Assembly: GCA_964523795.1 (NCBI GenBank)
Contig: CAZGAO010000001.1
Coordinates: 67,397 to 131,396, forward strand
Length of the DNA: 64,000 nucleotides
Source: SABY01 sp964523795
GTDB lineage: Bacteria > Bacteroidota > Bacteroidia > Bacteroidales > 4484-276
Reading direction: 5' to 3'
In this document: positions 51,057-59,177 of the stretch, one piece after another
Position numbering within the stretch: position 1 is the stretch's first letter
Layout: each line of letters starts with the position of its first letter
Program-made: the position numbers and the translations under genes
The notes under the pieces: generated by a model
What the model saw: the letters and a program-made list of their open reading frames with translations, nothing else
What the model was told of the DNA's origin: nothing
Databases searched by the model: none

Positions 51057-52667
51057 TTAACTTTTAAATTCGTATAACTTACAGAGCGTATCATACGTCC
51101 GTTTGATAAGTTTTTCATTTTTGTTGACAATGCTTTCCGGCTCAGAGGCTTTCATGAATCCGCCGTAGAATTTGTCCATAATACTACTTGTCCAACCTGT
51201 CCCGAATTTATGACCTTCGAAATCAGAGCCTTTTTGATAAAGCATATTGTTAAAATCAAATTTTTCAAACTCTCTTACAGAGTTGCAACCAAAAATGGCA
51301 GGATTTAACAGTAATTTGTCGCCTCCACCAGCAGAGCGATGTATTTGACGCAACCAGCCGTCCTTTATTTCACCATTATCTATTTTAAAATGATAGAGCG
51401 ACATATACTTTTTTAAAGCATCTACTTCTTCCTTATCAATATCTTCGTATCCCTCAATCTTAACTTTTTTCAAATCACCGGTCTGAGCCTGCTCGAAAAA
51501 GTCGTATTTTTCTAATATTGCCAGATAACTCATTGCTGTGAACAAACCGACTTTTTTTGCAAACTCTTCTTTCTTTTCGCTTCCTACAAAATCGGTAAAA
51601 CTTATTTTGCCGTTTTCATCAAAAGTGCGGTAAAGATATTCTGCTTTCATTTCGCGTTTTAAGTCTTCTAAACCAGCCAAGCCTGCCAAATCCGTACCCT
51701 CTTCGGGTGAATTGAAAAAATGCCATGCAGCAAAGGCAGCCAAAAATTCAATATAGTGAGAATCGTTTTCCTGATTTTCGCCACCGGTAATGGTTTTATC
51801 TTTAACTTTACTTGGTTTCCAATCAAGGGTCTCTGTACCCATCATATAAAACTTCTGGTAGGTTTTTTTTACCGTTTCGTCAGCTTCGTAAAACATCATT
51901 GCAGCTTGTGAGTTTAGCGCAAACTTATCGGACGTGGCTATCACTTTCTGATTAGCCTTTTCACCATCGTTAGGCAGTGGAAAAGAAAAATAACTTGTTA
52001 GCAAAGTAGCTCCGAAATAAGCATTGCGTTCGATATCAGTAGCATCAGAAATCAAGGCTGCCGCTTCCTTTATAGCTTTTGGGATGATAGGAATAGAAGA
52101 AGCCCCCGTTCCGCCAAAAACGGATCCCAAAATAAATACTCTTGGTTTTCCTGTTGAGCATGCTGAAATCAATTCCTGAATAAACCGCCTCAAATCACTC
52201 CGGTCATTCGTCTTTACATCATCTATTATCGAATGATACATCAATAAACTACCTAAATGCGTTTGGGCTCGATAGCCATGATTTAGGTCAAAATCTTTGG
52301 CGCTTTCGGTGAAAAGCAAATCAGCAATTGCAGCTTCTTCCGGATTACTGAATTTAGTATCGCCATAATTATACAATGCACTAAAAGTTGATAGTCTCGA
52401 ATAGTCAGGGCTAAATTGATAGTAATGCAAATTAGCAGAGAAAAAAGTGTCTTCCAGTGCAAATTGTTTTTTGTTTACACCTTTGGTTTTAATATATGCC
52501 TCTTTCAAATTCTTGAGACGCGTAAAGTTACCGTTGTCTTTGTCGGTATCCAACGCTAATAAGTGAACGTCCGTCTTGTCGAACATTCCCATAGCACACA
52601 AATGGGTAAACGCCTCAATACAGCGCATGCCTGTGCCACCGATTCCTATTACAAATACTTGAGCCAT
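51057..52667 (-). CDS. Tubulin/FtsZ-like GTPase
   Basis: A 536-residue protein of the bacterial tubulin-like group, not FtsZ. The N-terminal nucleotide loop is QVFVIGIGGTGMRCIEAF (G8-G13), and the signature G-box RVFILGSVFGGTGASSIPII (G181-S191) is intact, so GTP binding is likely. The region after TFSALYNYGDTKFSNPEEAA and the C-terminal half match no FtsZ C-terminal domain, and there is no FtsZ tail peptide. It is flanked by a three-TM protein and an Hsp70-like ATPase. Known non-FtsZ tubulin families in bacteria have been proposed to act in membrane remodelling; here partner genes and TerD point to an envelope stress or defence role. Confidence 0.8.
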   Translation of the reverse strand: MAQVFVIGIGGTGMRCIEAFTHLCAMGMFDKTDVHLLALDTDKDNGNFTRLKNLKEAYIKTKGVNKKQFALEDTFFSANLHYYQFSPDYSRLSTFSALYNYGDTKFSNPEEAAIADLLFTESAKDFDLNHGYRAQTHLGSLLMYHSIIDDVKTNDRSDLRRFIQELISACSTGKPRVFILGSVFGGTGASSIPIIPKAIKEAAALISDATDIERNAYFGATLLTSYFSFPLPNDGEKANQKVIATSDKFALNSQAAMMFYEADETVKKTYQKFYMMGTETLDWKPSKVKDKTITGGENQENDSHYIEFLAAFAAWHFFNSPEEGTDLAGLAGLEDLKREMKAEYLYRTFDENGKISFTDFVGSEKKEEFAKKVGLFTAMSYLAILEKYDFFEQAQTGDLKKVKIEGYEDIDKEEVDALKKYMSLYHFKIDNGEIKDGWLRQIHRSAGGGDKLLLNPAIFGCNSVREFEKFDFNNMLYQKGSDFEGHKFGTGWTSSIMDKFYGGFMKASEPESIVNKNEKLIKRTYDTLCKLYEFKS

Positions 52668-52685
52668 AATATCTTTTTTTTTAAA

Positions 52686-53072
52686 CTATTTTTTTGATTT
52701 TCCCAAAATACTTCCCCATTTTGAACTGCGCATAATTAGCATAGTGAGGATGCCAATAACTGCATAAATGCCTAAAACAGCCAAAGTAGCCAGAATGTTG
52801 GCTGTAGTAAACTTTGCCTGCAATGGTGCTTTTGCAATGTAACTGCTAACATACAACGAATTGTACAGAAAAAAAGCAATAGCGGCTAATACACCTAATA
52901 TTATATACCAAATACGTCTTTTAATGTGAGAAGTATCGTTCTTCCCACCCCAGTTGATTAAATAGGCAATAATAAATGCTAATGCTAATGCAATTAATGC
53001 AATGACTACTGCATACATATAGGTTTCACCTATCAATGCTTGTACTTCTTTTAATGTTTCTATTTTTCTCAT
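52686..53072 (-). CDS. Three-TM membrane protein of the island
   Basis: A 128-residue unrecognised protein with three hydrophobic helices: MYAVVIALIALALAFIIAYL (about 18-37), IWYIILGVLAAIAFFLYNSL (54-73) and ILATLAVLGIYAVIGILTML (93-112). The tail RSSKWGSILGKSKK is basic. Spacing to the tubulin-like gene is 18 bp. It may be the membrane anchor for the tubulin-like or Hsp70-like proteins. Confidence 0.7.
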   Translation of the reverse strand: MRKIETLKEVQALIGETYMYAVVIALIALALAFIIAYLINWGGKNDTSHIKRRIWYIILGVLAAIAFFLYNSLYVSSYIAKAPLQAKFTTANILATLAVLGIYAVIGILTMLIMRSSKWGSILGKSKK

Positions 53073-53098
53073 TTAGGATTATTTATTAATTAACAGTA

Positions 53099-54415
53099 TT
53101 AAAATGATTCAGTTTTGATAAAAACGGTGTGTATTATTTTTCTATCCCTACTTGTAGGCACAATTTCAATGTCTCTTAATACATTATCTATACTTAATGA
53201 CACGCAAATTGCACTATCGCCATTGTACAATGATTGCCATTTGAATATACCCTCATCAAAGTTTTGCAAGCTAACTTGTGTAATTACAAAATCTAATCGG
53301 ATAAGATTACCACCAAATTCATCGGGAAGTAATTTAAATATTTTATCTGTAAGCAACATATTAAATTTATGCTCTTTTAATGCGTTTTTATCCAATTTAA
53401 AACCTTCTGAAATATCAATATCATTTGGAGAAATGATACTATCCTCCACTGCTAAATATCTGGCAGTAATATCGGTCGCGACAATTTCTATATCATTAAT
53501 AATGTAATTTTCGCCATCATTAAAAACTAAATTTTTAATAAGTGGTACAGGTTCTTCCTCAGCCAAAAGTTCGCCGTATTTATCTAATTTCATCACGTAT
53601 TCTCGAATGTCATCCCACGAATCATCTATCGATACAAACTCAAACCCGTTCTTATCTTCCACAGTAGAAGTCAAGTCATCTGCTACCATATTATTACCTT
53701 CTCTTTTTACAGAAATATCAGAGTTGGTCAATTTGAAAAGTTTACATGAACCATCCTTAATCATGGGATCAATTTGATTTAGCATATTATCGCTGATAGG
53801 AGCATCCAAATTGTCGTCAGTAAAAAATAAATAGAAACGCTTCTTAGAGTAATTATTTCCATTGTATCGTTCCTGATATGTTTCAACCACAATATAAATA
53901 CTATTTCCCTTCTTTATCCAATTTTTGAAAGGCTCACTCAAATAGGGATCTTGGTCATGTACTGGCTCATTTTGTCGAATTAACTCGAAATCGGTTATCA
54001 AAATAGCTTGTTGATTGTCATTGCAAATCTGTTCAACGGCCTTCAAAATATTAGTATAAGGAATATCACATTGAATGGTTTGCAGAATTTCAAAAACCTT
54101 ATTATCTGATCTATTTAAAGCAATTGTTTTAACTGCTTCGCCTCTTATGAGGCGTAAAGTATCAGAATATTGTCCCAGCTGAGGGCTCAAAGCATTGAAG
54201 ACTCTTGAATTTTGCCTTGCATCGATGACACAAGTAGAATGGTCGAGATATAAGACTGTACTTGATTGTAAGCCTTCGTACTTTATCACAGTTGGGTCGT
54301 AGATTTTTTGTTGCAGTATTTGTGTATCCACTTCAAAATAATCGCTACCACATCCTGCAAAACTGATTGCTACTAGGACTATGCCAATTGCTACAAAAAA
54401 ATAAAGTTTCTTCAT
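53099..54415 (-). CDS. Lipoprotein with von Willebrand A-like fold
   Basis: A 438-residue lipoprotein (lipobox ISFAGC, C22). The N-terminal half has the sequence pattern of a vWA domain: TVLYLDHSTCVIDAR carries a D-x-S-x-C version of the MIDAS motif (D58, S60), YTNILKAVEQI could supply the second-loop Thr (T121), and QAILITDFELI corresponds to the TDG strand (D142). The second half is unrecognised. vWA proteins are frequent partners of ter genes. It is the second gene of the island operon, 26 bp upstream of the three-TM gene, and probably faces the periplasm. The vWA assignment is my reading of motifs, not a database hit. Confidence 0.6.
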   Translation of the reverse strand: MKKLYFFVAIGIVLVAISFAGCGSDYFEVDTQILQQKIYDPTVIKYEGLQSSTVLYLDHSTCVIDARQNSRVFNALSPQLGQYSDTLRLIRGEAVKTIALNRSDNKVFEILQTIQCDIPYTNILKAVEQICNDNQQAILITDFELIRQNEPVHDQDPYLSEPFKNWIKKGNSIYIVVETYQERYNGNNYSKKRFYLFFTDDNLDAPISDNMLNQIDPMIKDGSCKLFKLTNSDISVKREGNNMVADDLTSTVEDKNGFEFVSIDDSWDDIREYVMKLDKYGELLAEEEPVPLIKNLVFNDGENYIINDIEIVATDITARYLAVEDSIISPNDIDISEGFKLDKNALKEHKFNMLLTDKIFKLLPDEFGGNLIRLDFVITQVSLQNFDEGIFKWQSLYNGDSAICVSLSIDNVLRDIEIVPTSRDRKIIHTVFIKTESF

Positions 54416-54446
54416 TTTTACTGTATTATTTATTAATTTCCTAAAT

Positions 54447-54761
54447 TTAATTAAATGCTCTATTTTTAATTATTTTGTGTCTTGCTTTGAGTTTACAATT
54501 CAATTTTTGATTATCAGTAGTAAGATTCAAATTAAATCTATTGGAATAATAACCAACATGAAGTTGATATTCTGCGTCTGATTGAATCCAATCACCATCG
54601 GTGTAAATTGTGGATTTTGACTTTGTTTTGCAACCAGATGTGGTCAAGTCATTAAAGTAATAGGCTTTGGAATAAAAGACTGCTAAAGGGATACTCTGGC
54701 TTGTGTCAGTAGTCAAACTGTTTGCAGTGGATCCAATTTGTAAGAGTGCATCATTTGTCAT
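54447..54761 (-). CDS. Small unrecognised protein, first gene of the island
   Basis: A 104-residue soluble protein starting TNDALLQIGSTANSLTTDTS. It is polar with mixed beta pattern (AEYQLHVGYYSNRFNLNLTT) and a basic end (KCKLKARHKIIKNRAFN-like, shortened). No family recognised. I use ATG 54761; the frame also has a TTG two codons upstream. It lies just after a candidate promoter and 31 bp before the vWA-like lipoprotein gene. Confidence 0.55.
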   Translation of the reverse strand: MTNDALLQIGSTANSLTTDTSQSIPLAVFYSKAYYFNDLTTSGCKTKSKSTIYTDGDWIQSDAEYQLHVGYYSNRFNLNLTTDNQKLNCKLKARHKIIKNRAFN

Positions 54762-54774
54762 AGACAATTTTTTT

Positions 54775-54805
54775 CAAAAATAGAAAATATTTCTTATCAA
54801 GCAAT
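54775..54805 (-). promoter_or_regulatory. Candidate promoter for the island operon
   Basis: On the minus strand ATTG lies 19 bases before TATTTTTG (54782-54775), matching the spacing of the Bacteroidetes -33/-7 promoter. The transcript would begin near 54769, about 8 bases before the ATG. The rest of the 444-base gap up to 55211 holds no gene that I can see. Confidence 0.5.
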
Positions 54806-55211
54806 AGGTTTTTATTATTTTTATCATTCCGAATAATTACAACGAATGCTTCCACCGATTTCAGCATTTGGATCCGGTGAGGCTTATTAGCTTTATGATC
54901 TATAGTTTTTGATAAGATTTAAGTTATCTGAATATGCTAAATATCAATGCGCCAAAAGATTGCTTTTTAGATGTTTAACTGATTCCAAAAATGTTTTTGT
55001 AACTCGTTTTTACCCAAAATTTATTTTGTTTACCTAGTTTTGTGAGCGAAGTATTGAATTATCAGATTTTTTAAAGGCAGAGATAAGAGGGAAGTTCAGA
55101 AAGCATTCCGCAGAAGGCGGTTATCTTCTTTGAGCCTTTGCATCTTTGTGGCGAGGGAAAAGAGTACGGGCACGCCAGTGTTCACCATGGCTGCTTACTA
55201 CACTCATGCCT

Positions 55212-56786
55212 CTACCGCTCTATCACCATTTTTCTTACCTGATTTACATCATCGCCGCTAAGCGAGAAATAGTAAACCCCCGATGGCAGATTATACTGTG
55301 AAGCCTTGAAGTGTTCGAAATATTTTCCGGCATTCATTTTTTGTTTATCAATAAGTACGGCAACAATGCGCCCATACATGTCGGTAATTTTTAAGGTGAT
55401 AAGCGAGCTGTGGGTAAGCTTAAAGGAGAAGTGTGTGCTTTCGCTGAAAGGGTTGGGATAGTTTTGTTCCAAGGCAAGCGGTATTCCCGGCTCAGGCAAA
55501 TGATCCACCTCAGTTACCAGCGTATTGACGATGGCGGTCCACACGCTTAGCTCGCCGTTGTGCAGGCGGGTCCATATCGGGCGGATCACGTGGTTGTGTA
55601 CCGAAAGGTTGTTGTAGTCGCCAAAAAAGACGGACGACACAGGCAGAAAGGGCTCTTCGCTAATTTTATAGTTTCTAAAATTTTGTCCTCCGTCTTTTGA
55701 AAAAGCCATATAAACATCGGTGTTTGAATCTTCGAAGTTGCGACGGTCGTAAAACACAAAATGAAGGTAGCCGGTAACCTGGTCGATGTCCACCCAGGTA
55801 AAAAATTGCTGTCTCCCAGGCGGGTCATTATTTACGCGCATGGCTTCGCTCCATGTATTTCCTCCATCGGTGGATTTAGCAAGCCAAACATCGGTATCAT
55901 CGGTGCCATTTCGCTGGTCGGTCCAGTTGATGTAAATGCTGCCGTGGTTTTCGCCGCCGCTAAGGTCGCACACGGTAATGGGCAGCCCGTTGCAACGGCT
56001 AATGCCCGGAATAGCGTAATCCCAGCCGCCGGGGAATTCGGAAACAAAGATGTCGTTTTCGAGCCAGGTTACGCCCTGGTCGAGCGAGCGGTCGAAGACG
56101 ATGCCTTCGGGGCCAGCCCAGGCCACATAAATTTCGCCGTTAGGACCTACCGCCGGCACTGCACCTTCGGTAGTGTTATCGCTATCTATGCAATCGCCAT
56201 CCACCTCGTTGATGCGCAGAGCCGGTGACCAGCTTTCGCCGCCATCCATCGATTTTGAAAACATGATGTTGCTGCGGTCGTTAATATTGCTGCTGCCGTA
56301 ATCGTCAAATTGTGTCCAGGTAGAATAAATAATATTGTTTACCCGATCGATGTCTATCCAGTGTTTATCCTGAGCCTTGGTTCCATTCAAGCCCATGTAG
56401 GTGCCATCGTTCCAGGTAAGGCCGCCATCGGTCGATTTTTGACATACGATCCGGTCTATCCAGTTGCCCCCGGGGGGATTGGAAAGATGGAAAAAAAGAT
56501 AATTCCCCTCATTATCCACAATAGTAACCGGGTCGCCCCAAACGCCGTAGGAAGGTGATACTAAGGCATCGGTACTCCAGGTATAGCCGCCATCGTCCGA
56601 GGTGTACACATTGTGGATATTAGCCCCGGCAATAATGCGGTTCGTGTTGTTGGGATCGATATAAATGGTGGGCTCCTCCGGATTGTTGGCATCGCTAATC
56701 ATAATATTAAGGTGCTGCGCCATAAGGAAGGTGGAAGTCATCAGGATGTTAAAAGCTAAAAACAGTAGTGCGCGTTTCATAGTCAT
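55212..56786 (-). CDS. Secreted sialidase-like Asp-box protein, T9SS sorting domain
   Basis: A 524-residue exported protein (signal MTMKRALLFLAFNILMTSTF, then LMAQ). Six or more Asp-box turns are visible (VYTSDDGGYTWS, QKSTDGGLTWND, FSKSMDGGESWS, LAKSTDGGNTWS, AFSKDGGQNF), giving a sialidase-type beta-propeller. The C-terminal T9SS domain is LALEQNYPNPFSESTHFSFK ending NQVRKMVIER. The arginine triad of true sialidases is not evident, so activity is uncertain. The start is set by the -7 box at 56808, which lies over an earlier candidate start at 56807. Confidence 0.83.
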   Translation of the reverse strand: MTMKRALLFLAFNILMTSTFLMAQHLNIMISDANNPEEPTIYIDPNNTNRIIAGANIHNVYTSDDGGYTWSTDALVSPSYGVWGDPVTIVDNEGNYLFFHLSNPPGGNWIDRIVCQKSTDGGLTWNDGTYMGLNGTKAQDKHWIDIDRVNNIIYSTWTQFDDYGSSNINDRSNIMFSKSMDGGESWSPALRINEVDGDCIDSDNTTEGAVPAVGPNGEIYVAWAGPEGIVFDRSLDQGVTWLENDIFVSEFPGGWDYAIPGISRCNGLPITVCDLSGGENHGSIYINWTDQRNGTDDTDVWLAKSTDGGNTWSEAMRVNNDPPGRQQFFTWVDIDQVTGYLHFVFYDRRNFEDSNTDVYMAFSKDGGQNFRNYKISEEPFLPVSSVFFGDYNNLSVHNHVIRPIWTRLHNGELSVWTAIVNTLVTEVDHLPEPGIPLALEQNYPNPFSESTHFSFKLTHSSLITLKITDMYGRIVAVLIDKQKMNAGKYFEHFKASQYNLPSGVYYFSLSGDDVNQVRKMVIER

Positions 56787-56807
56787 GCGATTTAATGTAT
56801 CAGCCAC

Positions 56808-56815
56808 AAAAGTAC
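56808..56815 (-). promoter_or_regulatory. -7 box (TAnnTTTG) for the sialidase-like gene
   Basis: TACTTTTG on the minus strand, 21 bases before the ATG at 56786. Confidence 0.5.
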
Positions 56816-56990
56816 AAAAAATCAGGATGGTGGTAATTACAGGAATTCAAGATGTTTTTTTATTGGATCAAAATCCCGATCCTTATAATATTATGAGTCA
56901 GGGGGCATCATATTCAAATCCCCTCCCAAAAAAAACTTTCCCCGGGGTCTTCTGATTTTAGCCTGCTTTCTAAACCTAATTAGTGCTTGT

Positions 56991-57150
56991 ACATAAAGTC
57001 GATGTTTTGAATTGCCCCGGGTTTTAACCCGGGGAATAATGTGCTTGGCCTTACATCCCCCACGATTCCGCCACGCCTGCGGCGTGGCGGAATCGCGGGG
57101 GATTTTCATTCTTCTTATTAAATCCCCGCCCTAAAGGGCGAGGCAATTCA
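56991..57150. repeat. Nested palindromic element
   Basis: This non-coding block has outer inverted words (GAATTGCC near 57009 and GGCAATTC near 57141), an inner palindrome CCGGGTTTTAACCCGG (57017-57032) and a central perfect hairpin whose arms are GATTCCGCCACGCC and GGCGTGGCGGAATC (57064-57094), extended outward by CCCCC/GGGGG. Its left part matches 12251-12298. It looks like a small non-autonomous repeat (MITE-like) and fills most of the gap between 56816 and 57258. Confidence 0.7.
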
Positions 57151-57258
57151 TAATTCAAATAACTTACTAAAAAGACAAGCCCTAATTAATAGTGAAAGCG
57201 CTTCTTCAACTCGAATAAATTATAACGGATAACTAATAACAATGAACTTCTCCCCCGC

Positions 57259-58038
57259 CTAATACACACTCGACTTTACCCGAATCTCACGCAATTGGTC
57301 AGCAATTTTATGCAGCTCTTCGCGGGGTACAGCTACAAGGCCGGGGCTTGGTGTGGCTCTATCGATACTGTATAGCATAACATAGCGTGGGCGAATAATG
57401 CGAATATGACTAATCCAGGCATGAATTTCGGCGGGCTTGGTATTGTCGATTTTTTCGCCATCCACCTCACCGCGCACAAACAGGCTTTGAATAATCGTTT
57501 TTTGCCGGAACTTTTGCAGTTGCTGCACAATTTTATCCAGACTCAAGTCCTTCGATCCGGGCTTATTAATTTTTTGAAAAGTGCTTTCCAGTCCGGCATC
57601 CAGTTTCAGGATGTTATTATCCACCCGGTTTAAAGCATCAAAAATTTCCTGCTTGTACAAGTTCCCGGCATTCGAGAGTACCGTAATTTCGGTATGGGGG
57701 AAAATCCGGTTTCGCAATATCAGGGTATCGTCAATTATTGCCGCAAAATCCGGATGGAGCGTTGGTTCGCCATTACCAGCAAAGGTGATGGAATCGGGAA
57801 TGTCGCCGTGGCTTTTCATTTGCAGAAGTCTATCTTCAAGGGCTTCGCTGATTTGTTCCCTTTCGGGGAATGCTATTTCACTTTTATCGTCCTCATCCGT
57901 CCATCCACATTCGCAATAGATGCAGTTGAAGTTGCAAATTTTTTTGTTGATCGGTAGAACGTTTATGCCCAGGGATTTTCCCAGACGGCGGCTTTTTATC
58001 GGGCCAAATATCATATCATTAAATAAAAATCCTGACAT
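57259..58038 (-). CDS. Radical SAM protein (COG0731-like)
   Basis: A 259-residue enzyme. The [4Fe-4S] motif is KICNFNCIYCECGW (C35, C39, C42, CxxxCxxC), preceded by FGPIKSRRLGKSLGINVLP, typical of a radical SAM family related to wyosine-type Fe-S oxidoreductases. The glycine-rich SITFAGNGEPTLHPDF is the SAM-binding GGE-like motif. I set the start at ATG 58038, because a -7 box at 58068-58075 lies inside the longer reading frame that begins at 58098. The reaction is unknown; it is divergent from the polyprenyl synthase gene. Confidence 0.85.
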   Translation of the reverse strand: MSGFLFNDMIFGPIKSRRLGKSLGINVLPINKKICNFNCIYCECGWTDEDDKSEIAFPEREQISEALEDRLLQMKSHGDIPDSITFAGNGEPTLHPDFAAIIDDTLILRNRIFPHTEITVLSNAGNLYKQEIFDALNRVDNNILKLDAGLESTFQKINKPGSKDLSLDKIVQQLQKFRQKTIIQSLFVRGEVDGEKIDNTKPAEIHAWISHIRIIRPRYVMLYSIDRATPSPGLVAVPREELHKIADQLREIRVKSSVY

Positions 58039-58067
58039 CGTTTTCGAATGTTTTTGTGTTTGGTTTA

Positions 58068-58075
58068 CAAAAGTA
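58068..58075 (-). promoter_or_regulatory. -7 box (TAnnTTTG) for the radical SAM gene
   Basis: TACTTTTG on the minus strand, 29 bases before ATG 58038; it excludes the longer start at 58098. Confidence 0.52.
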
Positions 58076-58166
58076 TTTTCTGTTTTTAGAATCATCAATT
58101 ATTAAAAAACAAAATAATATGGATAATGTTATTGCAAACAAGAAACAGTAAATAGCTCAAAAGTCT

Positions 58167-58174
58167 TACTTTTG
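58167..58174 (+). promoter_or_regulatory. -7 box (TAnnTTTG) for the polyprenyl synthase gene
   Basis: TACTTTTG, 16 bases before the ATG at 58191. Confidence 0.52.
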
Positions 58175-58190
58175 GCCGGAAATATATTTT

Positions 58191-59165
58191 ATGCCTCATC
58201 TCAAAGAAATACGAACACCTATCGCTGAGCACATTGCCCTGTTTGAAAAGAAATTCAGACAGTCGATGAAGAGCAAGGTGCCCCTGCTCGATACCATTAC
58301 CCGCTACATTTACAAGCGCAAGGGCAAACAAATGCGCCCGATGTTTGTGTTTTTTGCAGCCGGCATCTGCGGCACCATCAACGATTCGAGCTACCGGGCG
58401 GCCTCACTTATCGAACTGTTGCACACCGCTACCCTGGTTCACGATGATGTGGTTGATGACTCGAATGTACGCCGGGGCTATTTTTCGATTAACGCCTTGT
58501 GGAAAAACAAAATCGCAGTATTGGTTGGAGATTACCTCCTTTCGCGCGGCCTTTTGCTTGCCCTCGAAAATAATGAGTTCGACCTCTTGAAAATCGTGTC
58601 GAATGCCACACGCGAAATGGCCGAAGGCGAATTGCTGCAAATCGAAAAAGCCCGTCGCCTGGATATTAAGGAAGAAGTATATTTTGAAATTATCCGCAAA
58701 AAAACGGCCTCCCTTATTGCTTCGTGCTGTGCAGCCGGTGCTCAATCGACAGGTGCTGATACGGAGACCATAAAAAAAATGCACCAAATTGGCGAATATG
58801 TCGGCATCGCCTTTCAAATAAAAGATGATTTGTTCGACTACCAGGACAACAAATTAATAGGCAAACCCAACGGCATTGATATCAAAGAACAAAAAATGAC
58901 GCTGCCGCTAATTTATATGCTCAACAATACCAATGGACGCGAAAAACGCAGTGTTATCAACGTGGTGAAAAATCACAACAATAATCCAGGCAAGGTCAAT
59001 CAGGTAATCGAGAAGGTAAATCAAAGCGGGGGCATCGAATACGCCACCCAAAAAATGCTGGAATATCAGCAGAAAGCCTTTGACTTATTGTACCAATTTC
59101 CCGAAAGCCCCATGCGAAATTCCTTTGAGCAGTTGGTGAGTTTTACCGTAAAAAGAAACAAATAA
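58191..59165 (+). CDS. Polyprenyl diphosphate synthase
   Basis: A 324-residue trans-prenyltransferase that elongates allylic diphosphates with isopentenyl diphosphate, probably to the quinone side chain (octaprenyl/heptaprenyl type). GKQMRP (45-50) binds IPP. The first Asp-rich motif is LVHDDVVDDSNVRRG (D85, D86, D89) and the second is IKDDLFDYQ near residue 215. It resembles IspB/HepT-like enzymes. The TlpA-like gene follows 12 bp downstream, so they share a transcript. Confidence 0.92.
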   Translation: MPHLKEIRTPIAEHIALFEKKFRQSMKSKVPLLDTITRYIYKRKGKQMRPMFVFFAAGICGTINDSSYRAASLIELLHTATLVHDDVVDDSNVRRGYFSINALWKNKIAVLVGDYLLSRGLLLALENNEFDLLKIVSNATREMAEGELLQIEKARRLDIKEEVYFEIIRKKTASLIASCCAAGAQSTGADTETIKKMHQIGEYVGIAFQIKDDLFDYQDNKLIGKPNGIDIKEQKMTLPLIYMLNNTNGREKRSVINVVKNHNNNPGKVNQVIEKVNQSGGIEYATQKMLEYQQKAFDLLYQFPESPMRNSFEQLVSFTVKRNK

Positions 59166-59177
59166 ACGTATAGTCTT

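Noticed and set aside
39070..54767. Prophage or integrative element carrying the AT-rich island
   Set aside because: No integrase, transposase, phage structural gene, tRNA target or flanking direct repeat was seen.
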